A stretch of 64,000 bases of DNA from Hyphomonas sp. CY54-11-8 (lineage in GTDB: Bacteria > Pseudomonadota > Alphaproteobacteria > Caulobacterales > Hyphomonadaceae), in NCBI RefSeq assembly GCF_000682735.1, contig NZ_AWFD01000008.1, positions 19,435 to 83,434 of the forward strand, in the 5' to 3' direction. Each line of letters begins with the position of its first letter. Positions within the stretch are counted from its first letter, which is position 1. Shown piece after piece: positions 19,068 to 29,511 of the stretch. The notes beneath the pieces were generated by a model. It saw nothing but the letters and a program-made list of their open reading frames with translations. It ran no database searches and was not told where the DNA came from. A program made the translations under genes and the position numbers.

Positions 19068-19304
19068 ATGTCGAACACGCCCCACGAACTTTCTGCAGAA
19101 TTCCCGGATCTTGCCGACAAGATCCATGCGCTGAAAACCAGCGATGCGCATTTTGCGAAGCTTGCCGATGAGTATCACGAGCTGAACCGCCAGATTCACC
19201 GCATCGAAACGGACGTGGAGCCTGCCAGCGACGAGCACCAGACCGAGCTGCGCAAGCAGCGTATGGCTCTGAAGGACGAACTCTACGCCATGCTCAAGGC
19301 CTGA
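19068..19304 (+). CDS. YdcH/DUF465 family protein, copy 1
   Basis: A 78-residue, highly helical protein of the DUF465 (YdcH) family. The typical N-terminal HELSAEFPDLADKIHALK is followed by heptad-like helices with alternating charge and ends KDELYAMLKA. GGAGG sits 7 nt before the ATG. The function of the family is unknown. It is followed at 19425 by a second DUF465 gene (19425-19661) that keeps the same architecture (LPHGLVGDFPDAIDRILELE at the N-terminus), so the pair arose by tandem duplication with strong divergence. Each copy has a similar upstream GTAGAATCC motif. Confidence 0.88.
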   Translation: MSNTPHELSAEFPDLADKIHALKTSDAHFAKLADEYHELNRQIHRIETDVEPASDEHQTELRKQRMALKDELYAMLKA

Positions 19305-19424
19305 GGCCTTTCCGGCGAAGGCCATGGTGCACGGGTTTAGGTAGAATCCCGAATGGGGCGGCGAGTGTCCATCTGTCAGAAACGGCAGTGTAAAGGACGT
19401 AGCTAACCCGGGAGGAGGTGCCCG

Positions 19425-19661
19425 ATGACCCAATTGCCCCATGGTCTCGTCGGAGACTTTCCGGACGCTATCGACCGTATTCTGGAACTGGAATCCGAGG
19501 CGGAGGATTTTGTCCGCCTGGCCGAGGCCTATGAGGCCGTCACCGCGGAATTGCAGGATATCGAATGCGGCATCGAGCCGGCTTGCCGGGCCTACATGGC
19601 CCAGCTGCGCCGCCAGCGCGATGCATTACGTCAAACCCTGTTTGCCCGTCTGAACGCCTGA
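19425..19661 (+). CDS. YdcH/DUF465 family protein, copy 2
   Basis: A 78-residue DUF465 protein, exactly the length of the upstream copy. It shows the same helical layout (EFPD replaced by DFPD; RQRDALRQTLFARL in place of KQRMALKDELYAML), but only about a third of positions are identical by eye. A strong GGAGGAGG ribosome site precedes ATG 19425. The 120-bp spacer repeats the GTAGAATCC element found before copy 1, so it may have its own promoter. The stop codon abuts the convergent DUF4262 gene (next base 19662). Confidence 0.85.
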   Translation: MTQLPHGLVGDFPDAIDRILELESEAEDFVRLAEAYEAVTAELQDIECGIEPACRAYMAQLRRQRDALRQTLFARLNA

Positions 19662-20141
19662 TCAGCGCCACAGCTTCGGCTGCGCTTCCTTCACCGTATC
19701 GCGGCATCCCTTGTCCCAGGGAAAAAGCCCGTCCAGCAGGCCGGGCCAGACGATCTGCACCAGTGCCGGATGCCCGCCCTGTCCGTTGCGTGCCCATAGC
19801 CAGTCGGCCAGCACAGCGTATTTCTCAAACGCATCGGCGTGGGAGACTTTGCGCGCCACGCAATCGAAATCCTCGTGCAGGCCTTTCCAGACCTGATTGT
19901 CTTCCAGTTTCCGGCCTGTCTTGATCTGGTCGTACACATTGGCCAGCATGTCGTACATCACGTCGCGGTGCAGACCGAAAACAATGAACTCCGGCGCGTT
20001 CAGCGTCTGCGAAAAGCCGACCGTGTACGTGTAGTTCGGGGTCTCCAGTTCCGGGTCGTAGCGATGAACGGCATACCAGCCATGGGCTTCAATGCTGCCC
20101 AGGATCCGCTTTTCTTCCTCGATCACGATACCGCCCGCCAT
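19662..20141 (-). CDS. DUF4262 family protein
   Basis: A 159-residue cytoplasmic protein of the DUF4262 family. Typical segments are GWYAVHRYDPELETPNYTYTVGF (about residues 21-43), the core APEFIVFGLHRD (49-60) and the C-terminal WPGLLDGLFPWDKGC. Function is unknown; members occur widely in proteobacteria, often near stress genes. It is convergent with the second DUF465 gene and shares the inter-stop boundary with no gap. No operon partner is visible upstream (next gene is 20353 on the other strand). Confidence 0.85.
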   Translation of the reverse strand: MAGGIVIEEEKRILGSIEAHGWYAVHRYDPELETPNYTYTVGFSQTLNAPEFIVFGLHRDVMYDMLANVYDQIKTGRKLEDNQVWKGLHEDFDCVARKVSHADAFEKYAVLADWLWARNGQGGHPALVQIVWPGLLDGLFPWDKGCRDTVKEAQPKLWR

Positions 20142-20352
20142 GTCTGAATGACGCGCTGTGCCGGGCCTCGGGTCAAGCTGTTAATCTTCAGATGACGGAG
20201 ATTTAAGCATGACAGGAAGTTCATGTGGGCAGGGGAGGAGGCGGCTCCGAAAAATCCCGCTTGCCGGAAACGCGGTTCCGGCGTAAATCGCGCGCCGCCG
20301 CCGACCGCTGCGACAGGCACAAACGGGTGGCTGGAGCCATTCTGCACCTCAC

Positions 20353-20682
20353 ATGTCCAATCCGTCGTTTGACTGCGTGTCCTGCGGCGCCTGCTGTTTC
20401 AGCAGGAATCCGCGTTATCTGCAGCTTTTGCCCTGGGACACTTCCCGCAACCTGCCCCCTGAGAGCCTCTTTACCGAAGACGGCCGCACCTATGTAAAGT
20501 TCGATTGCGGTCATTGCGTCCACCTCGACCTGTCGAACGGGAAGGCGGTCTGCCAGGTCTATGAAGCCCGGCCAGAAGCGTGCCGGGCTTTCCGGGCGGG
20601 CAGCTTCGAATGCATCAAGGCCCGCCGCGCCAACGGCATTATGGGCGCCAATGTGAGGGACCGGGAAGGGGCGCCAGCCTAG
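20353..20682 (+). CDS. YkgJ-type cysteine-cluster protein
   Basis: A 109-residue protein of the YkgJ (CxxCxxCC) family. The motif CVSCGACC is at residues 8-15, and further Cys residues (FDCGHCVHL at about 50-58, AVCQVYEARPEACRAFRAG at about 68-86) complete a set of about eight that could bind zinc or an Fe-S cluster. The molecular role is unknown. The stop codon overlaps the convergent secreted-protein gene by 4 nt. No strong ribosome site is seen close to the ATG, although GGAG lies about 15 nt upstream. Confidence 0.88.
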   Translation: MSNPSFDCVSCGACCFSRNPRYLQLLPWDTSRNLPPESLFTEDGRTYVKFDCGHCVHLDLSNGKAVCQVYEARPEACRAFRAGSFECIKARRANGIMGANVRDREGAPA

Positions 20683-22097
20683 TCGTAGAAACATTTCTCC
20701 GTGCCGTCGCCCTGATCGTAGCAGTCGCGGCGGTTTGAAGGCGGAGCATTTGGTATCTGGTTCTGCGACTGGTTGATCATGTTGTTATAGGCCGCATCGG
20801 CAGCCTGCTGGCGATCCCGTTGCTCTGCAGCCTGTTTGGCGCGCTTTTCTGCGGCAATGGCGGCGCGTGCTTCCGCGCCGTCCTCATAGGCTTTCTGGAA
20901 CATTTTGTTGCCGCGAACGGCGGCCTCGTACTGGCGTCGTTTTTCTTCCGCGACAGCGCGCGCAAACTCGGCGGCTTCGGCGCCGGCCTCATTGTCATTC
21001 AAAGCGAATTCATACGCCACGGCGGGGACGTACCCGCAAGCCTTGTCGTACCGGAACTCCAGCTGGGCCTTGCCCCAGCGATTGGTCGCCCAATCCGCCG
21101 TACCATAGTGTTCAACGTCCGGGCTGGCGGCGGCCGAGTTGCAGAATTCGGCCGTGAAGTCACCGCGCACCAGGCCGATCTCTTCGAAGTCGATACCCGC
21201 GCTGCGTTCGCCGAAACAGTCTCCGTAAAGCGTAATGGCTGCCACCATCGCGTCGTGTGGCGGATATTCCGGCACACGGTCCAGCGGTAGCGGTTTGTAC
21301 TTCTTGATGGCTCGCTCCATCTTCTTGTCATAGGCGACGCCATACTCGTTCGTTTCGCCTTGCCTGACTTTCTTGGACGTGCGGGTCCATGGGCCGAAGG
21401 CTTGGGCGCCCCAGTCAGTACCCACGCGGCGCGTGATCATGGGAAGTTCCTGTTTGCCCTTCAGGGCCCACCACGCGATCACGGCGAGTGTGTTGTCCCT
21501 GTCGGAGAATGCCTGCGGGTTTTCCAGCTGTTCCGGCGTGAGATTGCAGGCGGAGACAGGAGCGGGGGGCGCCATGGATTGCTGCGAAACAGGTTGCGGC
21601 GACGGCGGCGCGGCCGCCATGATTTGCGGAGCCGGGACAGGGGCTGGAGCGGGCGGAGGCGCGTTGCGCTCTGCCCGCGTCGGCCCGGTCGTGCAGCCAA
21701 GGCGCTGTTCCGCCCATTTCAGCATGGCGGGCGGCGGCGCGTCGAAACCGGCATAGACCGGCTGCTTGTCGGAATAGCCGTTCTCGAGTTTGAATGTGTC
21801 GCTGTAATATTGCTTGTAAGCGGCGACTTCGGGGAAGTCTTCCCCGCCCGTATTGCAGAGGCCTTTGCGGCATTCGCTGAGCGAGGTGTAGATCTTGCCG
21901 AGATGATCGACCGCGCTGGCGCCGGTGTCCTGCCAGTAGAGGATCGCGCGGGCGCGCGTGTCGTTGGAGCTGGAATAGTCCTTCTCGAACGCGGCGTAGA
22001 GCGCGTCGCCCGTCGGGCAAGTCTGAGCGATGGCAGGCACAGACAGCCCACCAGCGGCAATGGCCGCGCAGGCGGCGAGTTTTCTGAAATGTCCCAT
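20679..22097 (-). CDS. Secreted protein of unknown function
   Basis: A 472-residue exported protein I do not recognise. A signal peptide (MGHFRKLAACAAIAAGGLSVPAIA, then QTCPTGDAL) is followed by a globular N-terminal part (to about 140), a proline/alanine linker (about 145-180, rich in PAPAPVPAP-like repeats), a second globular domain (about 185-370) with a CFGERSAGIDFEEIG motif, and an alanine/lysine/glutamine coiled coil (about 375-440). The tail ends in a short Cys-rich stretch (DCYDQGDGTEKCFYD). Two domains plus linker and coiled coil suggest a periplasmic structural or scaffold protein. No domain assignment can be supported. Confidence 0.7.
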   Translation of the reverse strand: MGHFRKLAACAAIAAGGLSVPAIAQTCPTGDALYAAFEKDYSSSNDTRARAILYWQDTGASAVDHLGKIYTSLSECRKGLCNTGGEDFPEVAAYKQYYSDTFKLENGYSDKQPVYAGFDAPPPAMLKWAEQRLGCTTGPTRAERNAPPPAPAPVPAPQIMAAAPPSPQPVSQQSMAPPAPVSACNLTPEQLENPQAFSDRDNTLAVIAWWALKGKQELPMITRRVGTDWGAQAFGPWTRTSKKVRQGETNEYGVAYDKKMERAIKKYKPLPLDRVPEYPPHDAMVAAITLYGDCFGERSAGIDFEEIGLVRGDFTAEFCNSAAASPDVEHYGTADWATNRWGKAQLEFRYDKACGYVPAVAYEFALNDNEAGAEAAEFARAVAEEKRRQYEAAVRGNKMFQKAYEDGAEARAAIAAEKRAKQAAEQRDRQQAADAAYNNMINQSQNQIPNAPPSNRRDCYDQGDGTEKCFYD

Positions 22098-22151
22098 AAG
22101 GTTGAGATACAGGGGATCGCCCAGCGTGCAAATTGTTTTGCGGGCGGGTGT

Positions 22152-22637
22152 CTATTCCTCTGCGTCTTCCGGCAGGAATGCGACCGTTGTGGCGCGCACT
22201 TTCCATGCCCCATCCACGCGCACGAGATAGTCCGTCCCGGCATAGCGCACCGTCCGCGGCGTGCCGTCGGCTTCCATCAGGGCTTCGGTGGCATTGAAGC
22301 GGGCAAGCGCCGTGTCGCCGAGCACTGCAATATCAGCGAATTCGGCCTCATAGCTGACGACTCGGGCGCCGCCGTCGATATAGTCCCGCACGAGTTGCAT
22401 GTGCGGGATCTTGGCGCGGGGTTCGGCCTGACCGGCAAACCAGACCGTCCAGTCGTCGTGATACTCTGACGCCCACGCCTCGAAATCCGTTTCGATTCCC
22501 ATCGGCCCGTTGGAGAGAAGGTCGGCAATGGCCTGCTGGTCGGCGGACCAGTCCTGCTCGCTGGCGAGGGCGGGCAGGGACGCGGCGCAAAGGGTGAAGA
22601 GGGCGGCGAGGCTGGCGGACCTGAAGGCGCGTTTCAT
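22152..22637 (-). CDS. Secreted NTF2-like (SnoaL/DUF4440) protein
   Basis: A 161-residue exported protein with a signal peptide (MKRAFRSASLAALFTLCAASLPALA). The remainder fits the SnoaL/DUF4440 NTF2 fold: an N-terminal helix (DQQAIADLL), a strand pair, and the C-terminal strands DYLVRVDGAWKVRATTVAFL that are typical of the family. It starts 3 nt after the stop of the tail-collar-domain gene (22641-23075), so they are co-transcribed. A catalytic role cannot be named; many family members bind small ligands. Confidence 0.75.
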   Translation of the reverse strand: MKRAFRSASLAALFTLCAASLPALASEQDWSADQQAIADLLSNGPMGIETDFEAWASEYHDDWTVWFAGQAEPRAKIPHMQLVRDYIDGGARVVSYEAEFADIAVLGDTALARFNATEALMEADGTPRTVRYAGTDYLVRVDGAWKVRATTVAFLPEDAEE

Positions 22638-22640
22638 GAT

Positions 22641-23075
22641 TTAGTTCCTCGACGGATAAATGCCTTGCGCCACGATGCATTGCTTCAGGGCGAGATAAGG
22701 CTGCGGGTCGTCGCTGGCGTGGGCGCTGTTCCTGTTATTGTCAGGCAGGGCCCCGCTGGTGCCTTTCTGGCCAATCGCATAGTTCGGAAGGCCCGGGCCC
22801 TGGCCGGCGCCGATGATGGTGCGCCCCCGCAGGTCCGGCAAGGCGAAGGTCGTCCGGCCGTCTCCGCCATACTGGGTGCCGAGGAGAGAGAAGAGGGCGG
22901 TGTTCTCGCTGATCTGCAGCAGCCGCCCATCCGCCTCCAGCGTCCCCCTCGGACAGAAGTTGAACCCGACCGTGATGATCTCGCCGAGATACTCATCCGG
23001 CCCGGCATGCGCCGCAGGCGCCGCCGCCATGAGCGCGCCGGTGAGCGCTGCCGTGATCGCAAGTTTCCGAACCAT
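22641..23075 (-). CDS. Secreted phage tail-collar domain protein
   Basis: A 144-residue exported protein. A signal peptide (MVRKLAITAALTGALMAAAPAAHA) is followed by a phage tail-collar-type fold: FCPRGTLEADGRLLQISENTALFSLLGTQYG (about 42-72), GDGRTTFALPDLRGR (73-87) and the ending QPYLALKQCIVAQGIYP. Tail-collar domains occur in phage tail fibres and in secreted bacterial proteins. The signal peptide, and the absence of other phage genes nearby, argue for a stand-alone secreted protein and against a prophage remnant. Operonic with the downstream NTF2-like gene (3-nt gap). Confidence 0.8.
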   Translation of the reverse strand: MVRKLAITAALTGALMAAAPAAHAGPDEYLGEIITVGFNFCPRGTLEADGRLLQISENTALFSLLGTQYGGDGRTTFALPDLRGRTIIGAGQGPGLPNYAIGQKGTSGALPDNNRNSAHASDDPQPYLALKQCIVAQGIYPSRN

Positions 23076-23239
23076 CGCGTGTCCTCCCTTTTTGTACGGA
23101 CGACCCTAGACCCTGGGGCCGGGGAGGCAAGGGCAGACGGTGCGCAGCGGAGCCGGGCGCGAACTTCAAAGACCGAAATGTTTGACTTGGCGCGGCTTCG
23201 CGCGGACAGTCGATTCCAAGGATCAGGGAGGACGAGAAA

Positions 23240-23743
23240 ATGACAATCTTTAAATTGGGACTATTGGGCGCCGCCGCCATGACGCTGGCGGGCTGCGTTG
23301 TGGTCGACGAAAGGGCGGCGTCCGTGCCAGTGGCCGACGTGTCGCCGCCGACCGCAATGATGGCGGAAGAGGCCCGCGCCATTGTCGAGGTCCGCAATGA
23401 CGATTTCGAGCGGCTGTTTGCGGCGGGCGAGACGATGGAACTCGCCTCGGATCTCTACACGATCGATGGCCGCATCGTGCCGCCCGACGCGCCGGACCAG
23501 GTGGGCGCCGAGGCGATTGGCGCCTATTGGACGGCGGCCCGTGCTGCGGTCGGATCGGTGGACCTCCAGACGGTCGAGGCCGTGCCGGTGGGCGAGGGCC
23601 ATATCGCCGAGCGCACCCACGTCACCCTGTTCGCGCCGGACGGCACAACCATCGGCGGCGGCAAGGCCGTGATTCTCTGGACGCTCGAAGACGGCGTCTG
23701 GAAGATGCAATGGGACAGCTGGAACGACGGCCCGGTGGACTAG
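23240..23743 (+). CDS. NTF2-like lipoprotein (DUF4440-type)
   Basis: A 167-residue predicted lipoprotein: the signal sequence MTIFKLGLLGAAAMTLAGC ends in a lipobox (LAGC). The mature region fits the SnoaL/DUF4440 NTF2-like fold, with the N-terminal helix RNDDFERLFAAGETMELASDLY, the segment IVPPDAPDQVGAEAIGAYW and the end strand KMQWDSWN. Homologues often pair with exported enzymes but have no assigned reaction. It diverges from the tail-collar/NTF2 pair and is convergent with slyX. GGGAGGACGAGAA precedes the ATG. Confidence 0.8.
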   Translation: MTIFKLGLLGAAAMTLAGCVVVDERAASVPVADVSPPTAMMAEEARAIVEVRNDDFERLFAAGETMELASDLYTIDGRIVPPDAPDQVGAEAIGAYWTAARAAVGSVDLQTVEAVPVGEGHIAERTHVTLFAPDGTTIGGGKAVILWTLEDGVWKMQWDSWNDGPVD

Positions 23744-23768
23744 TCCCTTCGGGCGGCGGTAGAAAGGT

Positions 23769-23993
23769 CTAGTAATGCGGCGGGGGCGAGTTCGCCGGGG
23801 CCGCTTCGCTCACTGCCTGTTCGGTTTCGGCGACCCGTTCGCCCAGCCGCGCGACCTGACGCTCCAGCCGGTCGATCAGCTTCCATTGCGCCGTGATGGC
23901 CGCGTTCAGATCCTCAATCGTCTGGTCCTGATGGACCACACGCATTTCAAGCTCGTCGAGGCGAGCAGAGTCCGGTGAAGTGCTGTCAGTCAT
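23769..23993 (-). CDS. slyX: SlyX family protein
   Basis: A 74-residue coiled-coil protein of the SlyX family: ARLDELEMRVVHQDQTIEDLNAAITAQWK opens, a leucine/arginine coiled coil follows (LIDRLERQVARLGERVAE), and the C-terminus is PPPHY, the family's hallmark. Function is unknown in all bacteria. The start is taken at ATG 23993; a TTG codon 36 nt upstream keeps the frame open but has no better support. The stop lies 26 nt from the convergent lipoprotein gene stop. Confidence 0.88.
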   Translation of the reverse strand: MTDSTSPDSARLDELEMRVVHQDQTIEDLNAAITAQWKLIDRLERQVARLGERVAETEQAVSEAAPANSPPPHY

Positions 23994-24068
23994 GATGGAG
24001 GGATTAGCGCTGCTGGTGGAGCGACGCAATGGCCTCGAAACGTTGAAACGTTGCGGGTGTCAGATCTT

Positions 24069-24125
24069 ATTTTGTGGGTCAAGGATGAAACCCTCCGCAC
24101 GCGAAACGCCCTTGACCCGCAAAAT
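24069..24125. terminator. Long inverted repeat between slyX and thiC
   Basis: Two 16-base arms, ATTTTGTGGGTCAAGG (24069-24084) and CCTTGACCCGCAAAAT (24110-24125), are complementary over 15 of 16 positions, with a 25-nt loop between. The hairpin sits 36 bp downstream of the thiC stop (minus strand). It may terminate the thiamine operon or be a stabilising 3' hairpin; no clean U-run follows on either strand. A tandem AAACGTTG-AAACGTTG repeat at 24038-24053 lies next to it. Confidence 0.5.
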
Positions 24126-24160
24126 CAGCAATGTGCGGGGGATAACAGTTGCTAAGCTTG

Positions 24161-26555
<2,395 letters not shown>

Positions 26556-26559
<4 letters not shown>

Positions 26560-27284
26560 GACACCAGCTTTCCCGCCTGTTCCAGCGTCAGTTCGATCCA
26601 CAGCGTATCGGCCTGCGCCAGCAATGTGCCGTCGGCGGCGTGCAGGGCGGTTCCGGCAAAATGTTTCCGTCCTTTGGTCCATTCATGCCAGGCATGGATG
26701 ATCACCGGCTCGCCGGTCGGGACGGGTTTGTGCTGCGCCGCAACCATCTCCCCCAATAGATAAGTCGTCTCGATCTCGGGCAGGGCAAAGCCGCCCGGGC
26801 AATCGAGCGCCGCCCAGACATATTCCGGGCGGACATGGCCATGCCCGTCATCGAAATTGGCATGCGGCGTCCAGACGGCCGCGGCTTCCAGATTGTCGCC
26901 AAGCCGTCCGCAATGGATGTGCAGGCCTTCGCCTTCCTTCCGGTTCCGTCCGCAGACGAAGCAGGTGGAGACGCCGCCCGCGCCGAAATAGGTCGGGGTT
27001 TCGGCGGCTTTGTGCGCCGCCTCAATGGAGGGTGGAGCAGGCGGGGTGAGCGTTACGTCGCCGGGCCGCGCTGCCAGGATCGGCAGGCCCTCGTGCTCAG
27101 CCACCAGGGTCTGATCCTGACGGGTCACGGGCAGCGGCGTGTCGAGCGGGATGGGGGCAGAGATGCGGATGATGTGCGGCGCGTCGAACAGGCGGGACAA
27201 TACGCCGGCCGCATAGCCGCCATTGCCCGAATTGGGCGGCCCATTAAAGGCAGAAGCAATGGTGATGTTGCCGACCGGCTGCAT
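26556..27284 (-). CDS. Hotdog-type thioesterase-like protein, first thi-operon gene
   Basis: A 242-residue cytoplasmic protein starting at 27284 (MQPVGNITIASAFNGPPNSG), where GGAGCGG lies upstream; the frame opens 10 codons earlier. It contains CFVCGRNRKEGEGLHI, a pattern of uncharacterised hotdog-fold thioesterase-like proteins, then WTPHANFDDGHGHVRPEYVWAALDCPGGF (about 157-185), and the second-half strand HEWTKGRKHFAGTALHAADG typical of a hotdog half. It begins 41 nt after the TPP aptamer, so thiamine status should control it. Catalytic activity is not established. It heads a chain of three genes each overlapping by 4 nt. Confidence 0.7.
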
Positions 27285-27324
27285 GGTTTCCGCTCCGTCC
27301 CTCGCGCCGGCCACGCCGCTCTTC

Positions 27325-27402
27325 GCGGCATTCCCCGGATCAGGTTCAAAGGGTAAAGTCTCAGCCCTGCCGGCTCATTCCGGTCAGGACACCCCTCGGA
27401 TG
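27325..27402 (-). ncRNA. TPP riboswitch (THI element)
   Basis: The minus strand carries the conserved THI-box elements in order and spacing: GGGGTG (27390-27395), GGCTGAGA (core CTGAGA at 27359-27364), and ACCCTTTGAACCTGATCCGG (27335-27354) followed by GGAATGCCGCGAAGAG. These match the conserved bases of the TPP aptamer. The first coding gene starts 41 nt beyond its 3' boundary. Binding of thiamine pyrophosphate should shut the three-gene operon, by terminating transcription or by masking the ribosome site; the expression platform was not identified. Confidence 0.9.
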
Positions 27403-27502
27403 GCGCCACCCTAGTGAATCTGGCCGGACTTGGAAAGGGCGAAGCCGTATTGACGGAAGGTGTGCGCGTCCCGACATAACCCTTCTTTGATGAGCATGTG
27501 CC

Positions 27503-28312
27503 ATGCACCTAAATGCCTATTTCGCGCGGATCGGATATGACGGAACGCCAGCCGCGGATCTGGAAACCCTTCGGGCGCTAAGCCACCTGCACCCGCGTGC
27601 CATTCCGTTCGAGAATCTCGATGTGCAGTTGAAGCGCCCGGTCAGCATGGCGCCGGAGGTTGTGTTCGACAAACTGGTCACCCGGCGCCGGGGTGGCTGG
27701 TGCTATGAGATGAATGGCCTGCTGGGATGGGTGCTCAGTGAGATCGGTTTTGACGTCCGGCGTGTCGAGGGCGGGGTGATGCGGGAGGCGACAGGCGATG
27801 GCGCACTCGGCAATCATCTCTGCTTGGTGGTCCGACTGGATGGTCAGGACTATCTGGTCGATGTCGGCTTCGGCGGCAGCCAGACTGCGCCGATGGTAAT
27901 TACGCCGGGCAGTGACGTGCAGGTGCCGTTCGATCTGGAACTCGTACCACTGGAGAACGGCTATTGGCGCATGGTTCAGTACACGCTGGGCAAGCCGTTC
28001 TCATTCGATTTCCACCCTGACCGTTGCGACGAAGCCTTGCTGGCCGACAAATGCGACTGGCAGCAGAGCAATCCTGGGTCGGTGTTCGTGCAGAACCTTG
28101 TAGCACAGAGGCGGACAGGGGGTGCGCATATCAGTCTGCGCGGGCGAGTATTCACCCGGCTCGAATCCGGCGCAGAGGAGAGGCGCCTGCTGCAGTCAGG
28201 CGCTGAGCTGGTTGATGTGCTGAAGGACGAATTCGACATCGACGAGCCGGAAGCGGAAGCGTTGTGGCCCGCCATCTGTGCGCGGCACGAGGCATTGTTT
28301 CCGCAAGCCTGA
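27503..28312 (+). CDS. nat: Arylamine N-acetyltransferase
   Basis: A 269-residue N-acetyltransferase (NAT) that transfers acetyl from acetyl-CoA to arylamines and hydrazines. The catalytic triad is visible: Cys67 in RRGGWCYEMNGLLGW, His105 in GNHLCLVVRLDG and Asp120 in YLVDVGFGG. Helical N-terminal YFARIGYDG and PFENLDVQL are conserved. Length is typical (about 270-280). It diverges from the TPP-riboswitch operon, with about 100 bp between the aptamer and its start. A physiological substrate is not evident; in other bacteria NATs act on aromatic amines or secondary metabolites. Confidence 0.93.
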   Translation: MHLNAYFARIGYDGTPAADLETLRALSHLHPRAIPFENLDVQLKRPVSMAPEVVFDKLVTRRRGGWCYEMNGLLGWVLSEIGFDVRRVEGGVMREATGDGALGNHLCLVVRLDGQDYLVDVGFGGSQTAPMVITPGSDVQVPFDLELVPLENGYWRMVQYTLGKPFSFDFHPDRCDEALLADKCDWQQSNPGSVFVQNLVAQRRTGGAHISLRGRVFTRLESGAEERRLLQSGAELVDVLKDEFDIDEPEAEALWPAICARHEALFPQA

Positions 28313-28356
28313 GGGCAAGCTCAGACAGGGTGCGCCCCACCTTGGTGTCTATTCGT

Positions 28357-29355
28357 CTATTCCGCTGCTTTGGAAGCGAGCTTTTTGACCGCCTTGTCCC
28401 AGTCGCGGACCTTGCCCAACTGGTCATTGTAAATACGGATCTGGTCTTCCGGCGTGCGCAACAGTACGTCGATATGAGGCCGGGCCTTTTCGGCCAGCGG
28501 GCGGGCGATGGCGTCCAGTTCGGCCTTCTGCGCGCGCATCTGCTTGTCGTCATCGAAGGTCTTCTGCGGCAGGGCCGGATTGGTCCAGATCCAACCACCA
28601 TTGCCGAAATTGATGTTCTCCAGATAGACGTGCTCCCAACGGGTCAGGCGTTCGACTTCCTGCCCGTAGAGGCGGGCAAGGTAGAAATCGAGCTCCAGCT
28701 TGTGGGCGGGGCAGGCGGCATAGAGCGACTGCAGGCGGTTCCCGGCCCAGCCAAAGCCCGGATGCTCGTATTTTGTCTTTATCGTGCGATCCCACAGGTT
28801 TGCCTCTTCCTGCAGGCGGAAGTCCGCATGATCTGCAAAGGGGCAGGTCGCATAGGCTGTGCCCGAAATCACCGGATGGACACGGCCCGCCTCCGCCAGC
28901 CGGATCATATAGGGCACAGCGTATTTCAGCAGCGATGTGGTCGCAGCATTGTAGCCGAAATAGGTCTGTTCACTGCCATCTGGCTGTTTCAGCACGCTCG
29001 GCTTCTGTTTCGTTTTCCAGGCATAATCGTTCTGCGTGATCGCGGTCAGGGTCAGCGTGATGTAGCGCTCCAGCGTGTCCAGGTCCGTGGCGGTGCCCAT
29101 GACGGCGCTGGACAGGGTGGAGGCGATGGCCTGCGCATCCGGTCGGTCCGGGCAGGTCTCGATGGCCCATTCCGCCAGTTCCAGGATTGCGGCCGGGTCG
29201 GTCTGCGTCCCCTGCCGAATGGCCATTTCCATATCGTAGAGCGTCTGCTCGGCCCCGGCGGGGCAGGCCCGAGCGGATTCGGCGGCTGCAGGAACAAGGG
29301 TTGCGAAAGTGGCAAGGGCGAGAAGCGTGAGTGCGCGGATCAGTCTGGTCTTCAT
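28357..29355 (-). CDS. Secreted protein of unknown function
   Basis: A 332-residue protein I do not recognise. It begins with a signal peptide (MKTRLIRALTLLALATFATLVPAAA); this start (29355) is chosen over a further 97 open codons because it opens the signal peptide and GGGGAC precedes it. The mature part is mostly helical (an all-alpha repeat-like pattern such as DPAAILELAEWAIETCPDRPDAQAIA), with two cysteines near the start. The central segment has conserved-looking YFGYNAATTSLLKYAVPYMIRL and CPFADHADFRLQEEANLW. No catalytic motif is seen. Divergent from the equally unrecognised 29512-30318 gene. Confidence 0.7.
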   Translation of the reverse strand: MKTRLIRALTLLALATFATLVPAAAESARACPAGAEQTLYDMEMAIRQGTQTDPAAILELAEWAIETCPDRPDAQAIASTLSSAVMGTATDLDTLERYITLTLTAITQNDYAWKTKQKPSVLKQPDGSEQTYFGYNAATTSLLKYAVPYMIRLAEAGRVHPVISGTAYATCPFADHADFRLQEEANLWDRTIKTKYEHPGFGWAGNRLQSLYAACPAHKLELDFYLARLYGQEVERLTRWEHVYLENINFGNGGWIWTNPALPQKTFDDDKQMRAQKAELDAIARPLAEKARPHIDVLLRTPEDQIRIYNDQLGKVRDWDKAVKKLASKAAE

Positions 29356-29511
29356 GGTGTCCCCGAAATGTCCGGGGTTTTGTGGCATGGATGAGGCGGC
29401 AGGCACACCTGCGCCGTGATTAACAGCCGCCGCAGTTCCATTAACCTTCTGTCGACCCGATTGGTCCATGTCTGGTGGCAGACTCTGAACACCCGGACGG
29501 GAGATCCGCCC

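Noticed and set aside
22641..23075. Prophage remnant from the tail-collar domain
   Set aside because: It has a secretory signal peptide and no neighbouring phage genes.
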